Shown here: positions 45,876 through 57,900 of the stretch, piece by piece
Layout: each line of letters starts with the position of its first letter
Position numbering within the stretch: the first letter of the stretch is position 1
Source of the DNA: Dactylonectria macrodidyma
Lineage: Eukaryota; Ascomycota; Sordariomycetes; Hypocreales; Nectriaceae
DNA: 64,000 bases
Assembly (NCBI GenBank): GCA_020744425.1
Contig: JAGMUV010000046.1
Span: forward strand, 186,001 to 250,000
Direction of reading: 5' to 3'
Notes under the pieces: generated by a model
Database searches by the model: none
Told to the model about the DNA's origin: nothing
Seen by the model: only the letters and a program-made list of their open reading frames with translations
Translations under genes and position numbers: made by a program

Positions 45876-46138
45876 AATACAAACCAGTACCTGAAGGTAA
45901 GAAGAAGGTAAGATAGATCGGCCAACAGGAGGAAGAACCACAGATGGGTAAGAAAACAGTCGCGATAGCCAGAGCAGGTTATGACAACACGGGGATTTCA
46001 TCCAACGAAATCACCCCCCTCGCGAACGAGGAACTCAAGAGCGAAGAGACACTCAAAAACGAAACCCATGAGGAAGGGAAGCCAAGCTAGAAGACAGAAA
46101 AAGAACAGCAAACACCCCTTAAGGATCGATAGAAGGGT

Positions 46139-47450
46139 ATGACTTCCAACATCAACAACATCTCAACGCTCTGGACACCAGTTCCATTACCTTCAAGGCC
46201 GAAGAAGGAAAGACCACCTTGCGGCACCATCAGAAAGATTGGTATAGTCAGGAAGGGCAAGGAAATCCAAAAGGAAGACACCTTCAAGTACATTCGACCA
46301 ACGGTAGAAATGACAGACGAAGAAAGCGACATCCCAGATCGACAACCTGCCCCGAAAACACCACCAATCGTAGTATCCCCTTGCGAGGGCACCACCAAAA
46401 TCTCACGACAATAACAAACGAACGATGAAATCAGACGCAAGTACTACTTGCGCAAGGAAGGAGAACCAAGCATCAGCGCAGGCGCTGAAGCCAGACAAGC
46501 AAGGAGGCTTGGACTCCCCATCACCGACAAAGACATACTAGCCCCCGCGGACGAGGACCCCGAGTCCAGCGACGGCGGCAGTATTGACGACACCTCGGAG
46601 GAAGAATCAGTCGCCCTGCAACTACTCAAACAGGAGCTAGGAGAAAGCACCCCAGATTACTCCCCGGGAAAAGACAGAAAAAGCGAGCGTATGCTAAAGC
46701 AGCTCGTTAAACGAACGTCAGACGCGGCGGAAGGACAACCTATCTATGTCCGCGCGATCCAGCGAAAAGACCTCACCGAGGCAGACAACCGGTTAGGACG
46801 AGCGATTGTCGGCGACGAACCATCGCTACACCCCCGACACCCTAGGGCACATCGACGTGTCCTGGATATCGTGCACCTACCACGCATGCTTACTACATCG
46901 CTTCGAGAAACTTTACCACGACTGCTATCCTATACGAACTATACTCCAGCCAGTTACAACGGTTCTACGACGGAACTGAGACACGGGACTACAGAATCGT
47001 CGAATGGTTCGAAGGAATGGGAGTGGCTCAGCTCGAGCTACGAAACAACTTCTACCCCGAGGAATGCGTCGAAAAGGACTCAACGATCAACAACTGCGTC
47101 ACAGAAGAATGCTGTGTGCACGAGAGGGAAAAAGTACAGTTGTAGCACGGCCCGCTGAAGTGCCCAGCCGACCACGCCATGAACTGCAGCAACAGGAAGT
47201 GCCTCGAGCACGCAGAATACTCACAGGCGATCCATAAGAGGATCCACAAGATGCACAGAGACGGGTTCGACTTCAAGACCCGCACAGGAAGAGAACTCCG
47301 CGACAGGCTGTAGTACGAGGAAATCCGCAAGCACGCAAAAAACGACACTCGCCATCTATAACAGAGCGACAGACGAGCACGGCGGAAGCAGAGACATCAC
47401 TTCCGAAGAAGGCTCTAGGTGCTGTGAGAGGTCCTGAAGAAAACACAATC
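46139..47450 (+). pseudogene. Chromovirus linker region between gag and protease, with Cys-rich segment
   Basis: A charged, probably disordered stretch (MTSNINNISTLWTPVPLPSR; later DEDPESSDGGSIDDTSEEES) is followed in another frame (about 46950-47230) by a cysteine-rich segment: FYPEECVEKDST, NNCVTEECCVHERE, KCPADHAMNCSNRKCLEHAE. This recalls Cys/His-rich segments in gag-pol polyproteins of some fungal chromoviruses. Frame shifts and TAG codons break it. Confidence 0.55.
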
Positions 47451-47480
47451 ACAACAGAAGTCCGAATCAATAGAGTATGA

Positions 47481-50400
47481 GTAACAGCGCTGGTAGACTG
47501 CGGTACTGCTATGAATTACATCCAACCAGAGTTAGTAAACAAGTTAGCATTACCATAGAAACACAAGAAATTCCCTTACGAAGTATCTAACCTAGAAGGA
47601 ACACCTTTCAGCTACGACGAAGGAAGGGTACTACAGGAGATTGATCACCTCAAAGTACTTATGGAAGGAAGAAACCAAGGAGTGGATTTCGACATCCTCG
47701 ACGTCGAAGACTACCCAGTAGTGCTGGGACGACCTTGGCTACGAAGGCACAACCCCGATATCGACTGGGAGAAAGGCCAAATGCGTTAGAGAAACGCATC
47801 TCCCCAGATCGCGGACAGCGATGGACACGACCCGAGATCTCAAGCTTCGATCAGCGACAGAAACAACGACGAAGTCACGAAGGAAGAAACGACAGACACT
47901 TCCTCACCCCCAAAGGGAACAAAACGGAAGCACCAACAAGGAAAAATGCGACACATAAAACGAGTCATCGCATTCATCCGAAAACAGTTCAGACAGATAG
48001 ATAAGGACCTCGAAGAGCAGAAAAAACAATAACAAGCAGAGGAGGAACGACTCAAAAACGTACCCCTAAGATACCGAATCTACGAAAAACTCTTCAAGGA
48101 GGAACTTAAGACTAGCCTTCCAGAACCAAGCGAATGGGACCTAGAAATCGTCCTAAAGGATGGGACCAACCCCAAGTTTTTTCCCATCTACAACCTCAAC
48201 AACAACGAGCTGACAACGCTAAGAGAATACATCCAAGAAATGGAGAGAAAAGGCTATATCCAGAAATCGAAGTCTTCAGCCGGATACCCAGTCATATTTA
48301 TACCCAAAAAGAACGGAAAGCTACGCCTCTGCGTGGACTACAGGCAACTCAACTCAATCACTAAGAAGGATCGCACACCATTACCCCTAATCCCCGAGAT
48401 GCGCGACAGGCTGCATAGGGCTAAGTGGTTCACGGCGCTCGATCTCAAAGGAGCCTACAACCTGATCCGTATCAAACAAGGACATGAATGGAAGACCGCT
48501 TTCAGAACCAAGTTCGGGCTATACGAATACTTAGTTATGCCTTTTGGACTCACTAACGCGCCAGCCGCATTCTAACGAATGATCAACAACGTACTGCGCG
48601 AACATCTCGATATCTTCATTATATGCTACCTAGACGACATACTCATTTTCTCCGAAAACGAGGAAGATCATAAGCGACACGTCCACACAGTATTACAGAA
48701 GCTACAAAACGCAAACTTACTTATTAAACTAGAAAAAAGCAACTTCCATGCTTCGGAAGTAGAGTTCCTTGGGCACATCATATCCCACAACCAGGTGCGG
48801 ATAGACCCCAAGAAGATCGCGGCAGTACGGAAATAGAAACAACCCGAAAACCTCACGGAACTGCAATCCTTCCTTAGATTCGCAAACTACTACCGACGAT
48901 TCATTAAACACTTTAGCAAATATGCTATTCTACTTACTAGATTCATGAAGAAAGGAGTTAAGTTCAAATGGAATGACGAGGCAGAACAGGCCTTCTAGTC
49001 AATCAAGGACGCAATCACCTCGGAACCCATCTTAGCATCATTCGACCCTAATAAAGAAATCGAATTAGAAACCAACGCCTCAGGATTTGCACTAGGCGGC
49101 CAGATCGGACAAAGAGACGAAAACGGATTGTTACACCCCATTGCATTCTACTCATACAAAATGCACAGAGCAGAACTCAACTACCCTATCTACAACCAAG
49201 AATTCCTAGCTATCATCAACTGCTTCAAGGAATTTCAACATTATCTTTTAGGAAGCAACCACAAGGTCAAGGTCTACACAGATCACAAGAATATCTCATA
49301 CTTTACAACAACGCAGAAACTCAGTAGACGACAACTCAGATACGCCGAATATCTATCAGAATTCGACTATACCATCATCCACGTAAAAGGATCAGAAAAC
49401 GGACGAGCCGATACGATCAGCCAACGCGCCGATTTCAACACCGGAAAGATCAAAGCTAGCGAGCAAATCTTCTCCTTCACCCCTGAGGGACACTTACAAC
49501 AAAAATACTTAGGATACATACACCAGCGCCACGAATGCCTACCACGGGTAACACTTAGCGGCACGTACCACACGACCTGCGACAACGAACTACTGAAGAA
49601 AATCGAGCAACACAATCAGACCTACGAAATGGACAGGGTCACAGGAAACCCCTGCCCGATCCCCGCTTCACAGTTGGAACCACGGAAACTGCAAGTTCCG
49701 ACGGAACTGCAAGAACAGCTTATGCGGAAGATACATTCTCACACACTACACAGGACACCAAGGAGTCAACAAAACCCTTAAGAGAGTCAAAACGACATAC
49801 ACATTTCCTAGAATCAAGAAGGTCGTGCAAGACGTCATCCGACAATGCAGCCTTTGTGCGAAAACCAAGGCACGACGCCACAAGCCCTACGGAGAACTGC
49901 AGCCCCTGCCAGTAGCTCAGAGACCATGGCATTCCATCACCATGGATTTCATTACGAAACTACCCCTGTCAGAAGACCCAGCAACCGGAGCCTTCTATGA
50001 CAGCATTCTTGTCATCGTGGACAGATTCACGAAGTTTTCCTATTTTATACCTTACAGAGAGGCAACAGACGCAGAAGAATTCGCCTACGTGTTCAATCAA
50101 AACATCGTCAGTATACACGGATTACCAGTAGAAATCCTAACCAACAAAGGACCTCCATTCACATCCAAGTTTTAGCAAGCTTTGATAGCACAGCTTGGAC
50201 TCAACCACCGATTAACCACCGCATTCCGACCACAAGTAGACAGGCAAACAGAAAGGACGAACCAGATCCTCGAACAATACCTACGGTACTACATCAATTA
50301 CGAACAGAACGATTAGGTTAAAAAACTACCAATAGCCCAACTAAGCTACAATACCTGCCACACACGAAAGCACGAAGCTCACACCAGCATTCGCGAATTT

Positions 50401-51030
50401 CGGATTCACACCCGATGCATACCACAGACCGCAGAAAGGAATCATCAACCCTCACGCAATACTTACCTCTGAATAAACTGAAAAACCTCCACGAAGAACT
50501 GAGGACCGAACTCGAGTTTATTCAGAAACCAGATGAGGAAATACTATGACCCCAAACGGATGAAGGGACCATCCTTTTCAGAGGGGGACATGGTCCTCTT
50601 AGGCTACAAAAAATGTTTCGACGGACAGGCCAAGCAAAAAACTCGACTACAAGTTCATCAGGACCCTACAAAGTTCTAGAAAAAATCTCAGAAAACAACT
50701 ACAGGTTGGACCTGAAGAGCAAAAAACATCCAGTATTCCTACATTTCACTACTAGAACCATTCGAAAACACAATCATAGTCAACAACGGTCACGACCACG
50801 AACCACAGGTAGAAGATCCAGAAGAATATCACGTCGAGGAGATCCGCGAAATGAAGAAAATCGACGGTCAGACAAAATACCTCATCAAATGGAAAGGCTA
50901 CCCTGAAAGCGAAACATCGTGGGAACCACCAGGAAACCTCAACCACGCGCAGCGCCTGCTGAAGGCGTTTCATGCGCGACATCGGAAAGCAAAGAAGGAT
51001 CAAAGTCCAAAGAGCTCAAGTCCACCCTAG
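47481..51030 (+). pseudogene. Chromovirus pol: protease, RT, RNase H, integrase, chromodomain (interrupted)
   Basis: Protease has VDCGTAMNYI (about 47490). RT runs about 48060-48900 with [26 protein letters not shown] and an intact catalytic YLDDI at 48627-48641. In RNase H the first Asp is Asn (ETNASGFALGG, about 49070). Integrase has an HHCC zinc site (RQCSLCAKTKA near 49840), a first Asp in TMDFITKL, a second Asp changed to Asn (ILTNKGPPFTS), and a Glu in [12 protein letters not shown]. The C-terminal chromodomain (about 50806-50960) reads YHVEEIREMKKIDGQTKYLI then KWKGYPESETSWEPP. The frame ends at 51028-51030. At least five TAA/TAG codons interrupt it. Confidence 0.9.
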
Positions 51031-51624
51031 ACCAATCAATCAGATCGGTGTGGACAAGGGACTGTACATCGGAGATGGTCTCGGACGTCTCAGCCACCAC
51101 CTCATCCAGGCCCTCTAAGGCCTCCTGGTTAAGACGAACCATCTCATTTCCTTTCGAAATCAGGGAGCGACGCTGCTTACGCACGCGCGACAAGCGGGCA
51201 AGCGACTCCTCCAACTCCTGCTGACGAAGGACGAAGCTTTTCTGGGCCTCGGCGAAAGCGGCGTGACGAGCTTGCAGTAACTCTTCGGCAGCCAGCTCCT
51301 CTGCGTCAAGACGCCTCGCCTCCGACAGAACCCGCGTCACTACGGAAATCAGCAACCACATTCATTTTAACAGACACACACCCAAAACTCACGAGAATTC
51401 AGCAGTACACCCATTACATCGCACGGACGACCTAAGCGTGTACAGAGGCCGCATTTTCCCCCATCCACCATTTTACAAACAGCCCCTCGGGCTGAACAGC
51501 GAGTACAGGGCATCACCTCGAACCCAGCGTAATCAATATATTCAGCAGAAGCAACACGACGGCGTATAGCGTCAGAAGGTAGCGGTTTCTCAGGTTTCTT
51601 ATTTTTAGAAACACGGCTGGACAT
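50939..51624 (-). CDS. Antisense Zn2Cys6-like / coiled-coil protein inside the chromovirus, 2 exons, 210 aa
   Basis: Exons 51624-51393 and 51339-50939 (complement) join across a 53-nt intron (GTGAGT donor, CTGAT branch, CGTAG acceptor), giving 210 codons with no stop. The N terminus is basic (MSSRVSKNKKPEKPLP). Cysteines at 40, 43, 50, 58, 61 and 68 form C-X2-C-X6-C-X7-C-X2-C-X6-C, the spacing of a fungal binuclear zinc cluster. Residues about 80-165 are a long charged helix (ARRLDAEELAAEELLQARHA; QQELEESLARLSRVRKQ), a likely coiled coil. The end (SSLDFDPSLLSDVAHETP) is acidic. It lies between pol and the 3' LTR on the opposite strand and overlaps the end of pol tail-to-tail by 92 nt. It is intact while pol is riddled with RIP stops. 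A regulator-like role is inferred only from the domains. Confidence 0.72.
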
Positions 51625-51738
51625 TATATCAGCATTTCTTTTATAAATAATCAAGAGCAAGTTGGGGAACCACCACACTGGGGACCAGCTAGCTATAAAT
51701 ACAATCTTAAGGACAAGATCATTAGAGGGGAGACATCG

Positions 51739-52146
51739 TATCACGGCCTGGGCGACCTCTTAAGAGGCCAGGGCGGTCACGGCCGGCAGAATCGGAAGTA
51801 CGGGGATACTTAAGGCCGGAGTGAGCGGACCCACTTTAAACAGAGTGAGCGATAGTACGGACGCTCACTCACACGATGCTCCACAGAGTAAGCATCGTAA
51901 GCAGACAGGACCAAGGCATAGTAAGCACCCTAGTATATAGTCATCTGAGAAGTGCACATCTAGTATGGGCAGCTCCTTAGCTATCAATACAACTTGGTTA
52001 CATTGAGTACGTTCACTCTACCATTACCAGACGTGACAAGCATTGTTCAATCTTGACTCGCCTGATTACTTTGTTACATAAACCCCCAGATCAGGACCCA
52101 GCGTACCCTAGCCTTACGAGGATAGTGTATTGACCCGATCGTCACA
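51739..52146 (+). repeat. Chromovirus 3' LTR
   Basis: 408 bp. It starts tatcacgg because the first TG has become TA, and ends gatcgtcaca. Confidence 0.95.
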
Positions 52147-54479
52147 ATACTAGTAAGTAATAAGATATATGCATTCTGATTAACCCTATTAGTAAGCTAA
52201 AGTAAGATATAAAGAAGGCTGTTTTATATACTAAGTAAGAAACCTGCTTTTATAATACTAAGAAGAGCTCTGTATAGAGTTATAGTGCTTTAATAATATA
52301 TAAATCCTATACTAATAAGAATAGATCTAAAATAAAGACTAAGAAATGAGAGCCAGTTAGTAAGGCTGACCTTAGGGAGTATGAAGTTCTAGACTTTTAT
52401 TAGCAGTATGTAAAGCATCTATTCAGATTAGAAATACACTAAGGATCTTAAAAGTACTTTACTATAGATTAGTAGGCGAATTTTTAGAAATTCTTTTGTT
52501 AAAAGTAGTTCATATATATATATAGAAGAATACTATAACTATAACTATATACCTATTTCTAATGCCAAGGCCTAGGTCCTCCTCTAAGCTAGTAATAAGA
52601 GTGAGACTGAGATTGGACCGATTAATAAGAGAAATAGAGTATATTAAGCCTAAGATTAGTAAAAGGCGAATATTAATTCGTTAGCTTAGCTAGTTAGCGT
52701 TCTTAAGTCTTTGAAATCTATTGCTTAAAAGAGAGGAGGGATTGTAATATAACTTATATAATCTTATATTATTCTTTCTTACTAAAGCTAGTAGTAGGCG
52801 CAGGTTCTTTAAAATGGGTATTCTTAATATAGGTTAAAGGATCTACCTTTAGGCTAATTAGAATATTACTTGCTCTATTATTAAAGGGGGCGTTACTATT
52901 AACTAGTTATGCCTTTATGACTGCTTCTTACTGTATCTTATTCTTTCAGACTATTAAGATTAGATAAAAAGAGAAGTAAAGATATTAAAGCTTACTTATT
53001 TTTTATAAAGATCACCTTAAATAAACCTCTTTATATAGACTTAATATCTTTAAAATACTATAATATATAATTAACTCTAACTTATAGTACTTAGCTATAG
53101 ACTTAGTCTAGATTATAATAGGAGTGCACTTTATGTTCACTAGTAAAATGAAGTGTGCGAGGTAGTCTAGAGTATTATTAAAGTATTAGGACTTACCTCA
53201 GTCTCTTCTCACTTAGTCAAACATTGGCGAGCTGGCCAGGGGGGCTCCTATGCTGAGTCGGAGGCTCTGAGTCAGAATTACAAAGTGGTGCCTGGAGGCT
53301 ATGTAGTTCCTGAGAGCATCCTCAATCCCAATAGTAAGAACTAGTTAGCAGTTACGTTATAGTCTCTTAGTGTCCCACGAGCAGTAAGAAGTTTAACCAA
53401 CTGCTAAAGATCGCCTCCTATTAATCGAAGTAGGCCAATTTTAGGTCAAGGTTAATAACTCATACGGTTACTGATGTCCTTTTCAATATAGTCTATGATA
53501 TTAAGAGAGCATGAATTAGGACATGGATGCTAGAGATTGCTTAAGAGGCTCATCCGGACATAGCGGGCCGCACAATAAGATCGCCCCGCGGCTTTAAGTC
53601 TAGGATCCATTCAGTATTTAGGAAATGATGATAAGCTCAGTCTTAGAAACATAATACTAAGTAAATATAATATAATTAGAGCCTATCTTTAGGCTATCTC
53701 AGTCCTTAGTACATAAGTATAAGGCGGATATGAATAATGCGATATAATATCTGAGGTTACTGACTCTAGAGATTGAACGTCCGATGTAGATCTTATTATA
53801 GTGCTTTCAATCTTGCTTTAAGGTATTCTCTGTATTTTTATAGTAGTCTTATTTAATTATAGTTTTAAGCTTACTCTTATATATAGTAAAGAGAGAATAT
53901 TAATCCTATAATTAGGAATAACTTAAAGTTACTTAACCCCTTTATGCAACTTCCTAAGATGCTATTACTAGGCTTTAGTATTTACATGCATTCTGTTTAC
54001 TTTAGATTACTGCTTTTTCTTATTTATATAATGCTATTTAAATAAGGTAAGATGAATTGCTTTATAATTAGGGATTATATAGAATTCTTATATCTTAATA
54101 GTAATATAATAAGGAATAGTAAGATAGTGCTTAATTACTATTTGACTTTTATAATGCGCGATTATGACTTTCTACTTATAAAGGTATGCTTAGAAACTAA
54201 TTATTTTTTATCTTTTTATGAATTTTTAACTAGTTTTAGGCCATGCTGTATGCTATAGGGGTTCTGAATGAAGTTATAATACAGACTAGCCTGTATGTAA
54301 GAATCACTTCTGTTTAGTAAGAAAGCAATCCTTATAAGTAAGTCTATTACTTCTTTACTTCCTTTATATACTTACTTACTAATTAAGATTATTTATAAAG
54401 TATGTATTATAGGTTTTCTTAAGGCAGTATAATACTAGTAACTAACCACACTCCCTAGGTTTATATATTAAATAGTGTA
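52147..54479. repeat. RIP-mutated AT-rich block with a GC-richer island
   Basis: Right part of the chromovirus target. Around 52370-52560 a plus-strand frame reads LREYEVLDFY, a stop, QYVKHLFRLEIH and YNYNYIPISNAKA, so coding sequence once lay here, family unknown. From about 53195 to 53600 composition is much less AT-rich; this may be a later insertion such as a solo LTR, but no ends could be fixed. From about 54250 the sequence leads into the dehydratase relic. Confidence 0.55.
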
Positions 54480-54723
54480 GAATAGTAAGAGAATTGGGAA
54501 TAACTATAAAACAGTTAGTTAAGAAAGAGGGCTTCTTAGGCTAGTGGTATAATATAATAGGCATATCTAATAGTATTATAATAAGAAATGAGAGCAAGTC
54601 TGCTATTACCTACTAGTGCTAACCTGTATTTAGCTTCCTATTACTAACCTAAGAGTATAGGTATGAGGTTCTCCTTATAGTTATAGAAGATTATTATAGA
54701 TAGTATTAAAACTATAATATATG

Positions 54724-54899
54724 TGTCAGATATGTCAGAGGCGAAAGTTGCCACCTATTGCCACCTATTGCCACGAGGCTTAGCAATCAGCTTCTAGCTG
54801 ATTCTATACAGAAGAGAAAGAGTATATAAAGCTTGCTCTGAAACCTTAAGGCATAGGGGCAAGCACAGAACACACAATTTTTCACCATAATATTTGACA
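54724..54899 (+). repeat. Copia 5' LTR
   Basis: 176 bp; contains a doubled ccacctattg motif. Its end is fixed by comparison with the 3' LTR and by the target duplication. Confidence 0.95.
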
Positions 54900-54960
54900 A
54901 TTAAGAGTCTCACTACCTCAACCCATTTTAATATCTTTAATAGTCCCTCTATCTTATCTA

Positions 54961-57900
54961 TGATGCTGCATAGAAAATCCCAGAATGAAGGTCTTACAGC
55001 TACTCTTATAAAACCTGGGGACTTCCCGGACTGGGAGCACGAATTCCTTCTTCAGGTTGACCTTCTAGGTCTATAACAGCACCTCAAAAGGAAGGTTTTC
55101 CTTAAAGAGGAACCGGCCTTCCCAGATATCAGAAGACGCAAATACACTAAGACAACAGCAGCACAACGGACCATTCGATCAGAAACACCTAAGACTGAAA
55201 GGTCCAATTCAGATAACGTACAGGAGACAACCAATAGAACATGGTCTCTATCTGACCTAACTGAACAAGGTCAGAAGAGCTTCTAACAGGACCTCTCCTT
55301 CTATCAGCTTTAAGAAAAGTCATTAAAAAGACAGAGGAAGTCTCTAAGAACCCTCTAAGACTGGATTATCCGAACTGTCTCTCCTAGTTACATCCAGACC
55401 TATTATTAGCCGCGCAAGTCGATCTACGAATAGCACTACAATCTCCATGCCCAGTGCAGGAAGTCAGAAGCAAATAAAACACAAGATGCTTGAAATATAT
55501 ACTTAACCCTTATGAAAATACCTCTAAAGACCGTAACTTAAGCACTTAAATGGTTAGAAGAGTGGGAGGAAGCCTTAGCTAAAGGACAGTAATAAAAGGT
55601 CCCTAAGACCCTCTTTTATAGCTCCTAGGCATATGACTTTCTTAATGTCTCTTTATACCTTCTCCCTGCCTGGACAGCAGCCTATGAAATTAGCTAATAA
55701 AACCTAATCTAAGAAGAATCCCTTATCTATTAAGATCTAGTGAATGCCTTCCGGAATAAGCTTAAAAATGCAGAGGTCTTACGAGGCCCAGGTCGCATAG
55801 GAAAAATCTCCTAAGGTGCATTCTCTACGAGCTTTACTAGGGAGGACCCCTAGGATGATAAACCAGAGGACGCTCGCATTATTAAAGGCCAGTACTATTC
55901 TATAAAGAAAGGTAAGGAAAAGACGAAGCGTTAGAGGTCTTCTAATAATCAGGAGAAATGCCTAGCGTGCGGTCTACCCTATTCTCTTAAGAAATGCTTC
56001 TATGTTTTTCTAAACATAGCTTAGAAAGGGTTTAGGCCTTAAGAAAAATTTCAGACAAAGGTAAGAGAAGCCCTTAAAGAAGACCTAGACCTCTAGGCAT
56101 AAGTAAAAGCTCTCACTCAGAAGAAGTCCAAGAACCTACCAAAACCAGCTATTAAAGAAACCTCTGACTAATAACTATATAGCCGGCTTATTACTAAAGT
56201 CAATGCCGCATTTGCTGCCCAGAGCAATGACTATCCCTTATAAAAATCTCAAATCCTAAACCCCGGAATAACGATCTTAATCACAAATGACCCTAATCGA
56301 CTAGCTGATCTCTAGCTGGCCCTTCCAGACGACTTCATCTAGTTAGGTAACCGAAAGTTACTAATTTTAGGATATAGAATAATGATAGTCAGGCTGATAA
56401 GAACTCGAGCCCTATTGCTTGAAGATATAGCTTACTATCCCTAACTCCTTATAACTCTAGTCTCCTTATATCAGCTATAGAAGAAAGGACTTTATTAGGA
56501 TAATAGACGTGATCTAATGACCTTCCGTCATTCCGATCAGACAATCGCCTGCACGATCAAGGACCTATACGGTTAATACGTTATTATATACTAACTAGTA
56601 GAGATAACCCTATCGGCTTAGGCAGCCCATAAGTTCACCTTATATACAAAGAGGGCTCCTTTAGCAGGAGAAGCCATACGCTAGCATAACCGCCTAGGGC
56701 ATCCAGGACCGCAAGCTCTTGAACACCTTATCTTAGCATCTCAGGGAGTGCGAATTCGAAGACTAATAACAGTCAAATGTAACGCCTATAGCCTATTAAA
56801 GATCAAGAGACAAGTCAGACAGGCTCTAAGGCAGTCTAGCCAGACAGCCAGTGAACGCATCGCTATCGATTTCTATAACTATAAAGAAGGCATAGGTGGC
56901 TATACCTTACAGATACTACTCACCTGCCGATCAACTGGTTACATTTAGGATTACTACCTTATAACTCGGACAACGGAGGCTATTATTACAGTCTTCAAAT
57001 CCTTCTTCAAATACCTAGAAGTTCAACATAACATCAAGGTCAAAGTCATCGAATATGACAATAAGATCACAGAGGTCAAACCACAAGTCAGAAACTTCTT
57101 ATAGAATAGAGCTATCGTTATCAAGCCCTTAGCACCGTATAGCTAAGCCTAAAACGGTAGCGCCGAACGCTCAGGGGGTGTGATAAAGGATAAGGAAAGA
57201 GCCATGCGAACAGGCTCTAAGCTCCCTTACTAGCTATAGCCAGAAATCGGCAAAACAGCAGTTTATCTATATAACCGAACGCCAAACTATAAATCACGCT
57301 AGAAAACACTATACAATTAATTGCATACTGCGATAGCCAGAGCTAGAGGAATTCTACAACTAGCGAAACAGCCTGACTAAACACATCTAAGAGCATTTAG
57401 CTGTAAGGCCTATGCTATAACCCCCAAGGCATAACAAAAGTTTAATCGCAAGATACGGCTCAAGCTAAAAGGATAGATCGGCTTCCTGGTCGGATATAGA
57501 TCCTCAAATATCTACAGAATCTGGGTCCTTACGATTAATCGAATAGTGAGTACCTGAGACGTTATTTTTAATGAAGATAAGGGCTGTAATGGAGACTGGG
57601 AAAACTTTAAGGACGACCTTTTAGAGGCAGACCTAGAAGAAATCGTACGAATTGCATCCCTTTAATAAGACGAACCGATTGATCAGCTAGAGACTAAAGA
57701 CTGTATTAAAGTGGATTTTCCTAAAGAAGAAGACTTAAATGAACTCATAGGAGATCGTCTTATAGTAACGATTGATGAAATCTTGCAGGTAAAAAGGGCA
57801 GAATATGAAGACTTCCTCACGCCTCTAGATACACCGCCATCTGCCCTACTCGCACAATTACCTCAAAATATGTTAGAATAAGGGAATAAAACGATTATAT

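Larger units (their letters stand above)
44265..52146 (+). mobile_element. Complete Ty3/gypsy chromovirus (7.9 kb, TSD atact)
   Basis: Both LTRs are 408 bp, and the element is flanked by atact at 44260-44264 and 52147-52151. Order inside is gag, protease, reverse transcriptase, RNase H, integrase, chromodomain, which defines a chromovirus. LTR-LTR differences are about a dozen, all transitions and nearly all of the TpG/TpA or CpA/TpA kind, so RIP acted after insertion. gag-pol has TAG/TAA codons (for example at 48573, 48834 and 50173) and frame changes, so the element is no longer autonomous. An antisense gene lies between pol and the 3' LTR (see 50939-51624). A purine-rich agaggggagaca precedes the 3' LTR. 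Confidence 0.95.

Noticed and set aside
52370..53000. DUF3435/Starship-captain-type recombinase
   Set aside because: A few residues looked suggestive, but I could not line up catalytic residues or a consistent frame; not supportable by eye.
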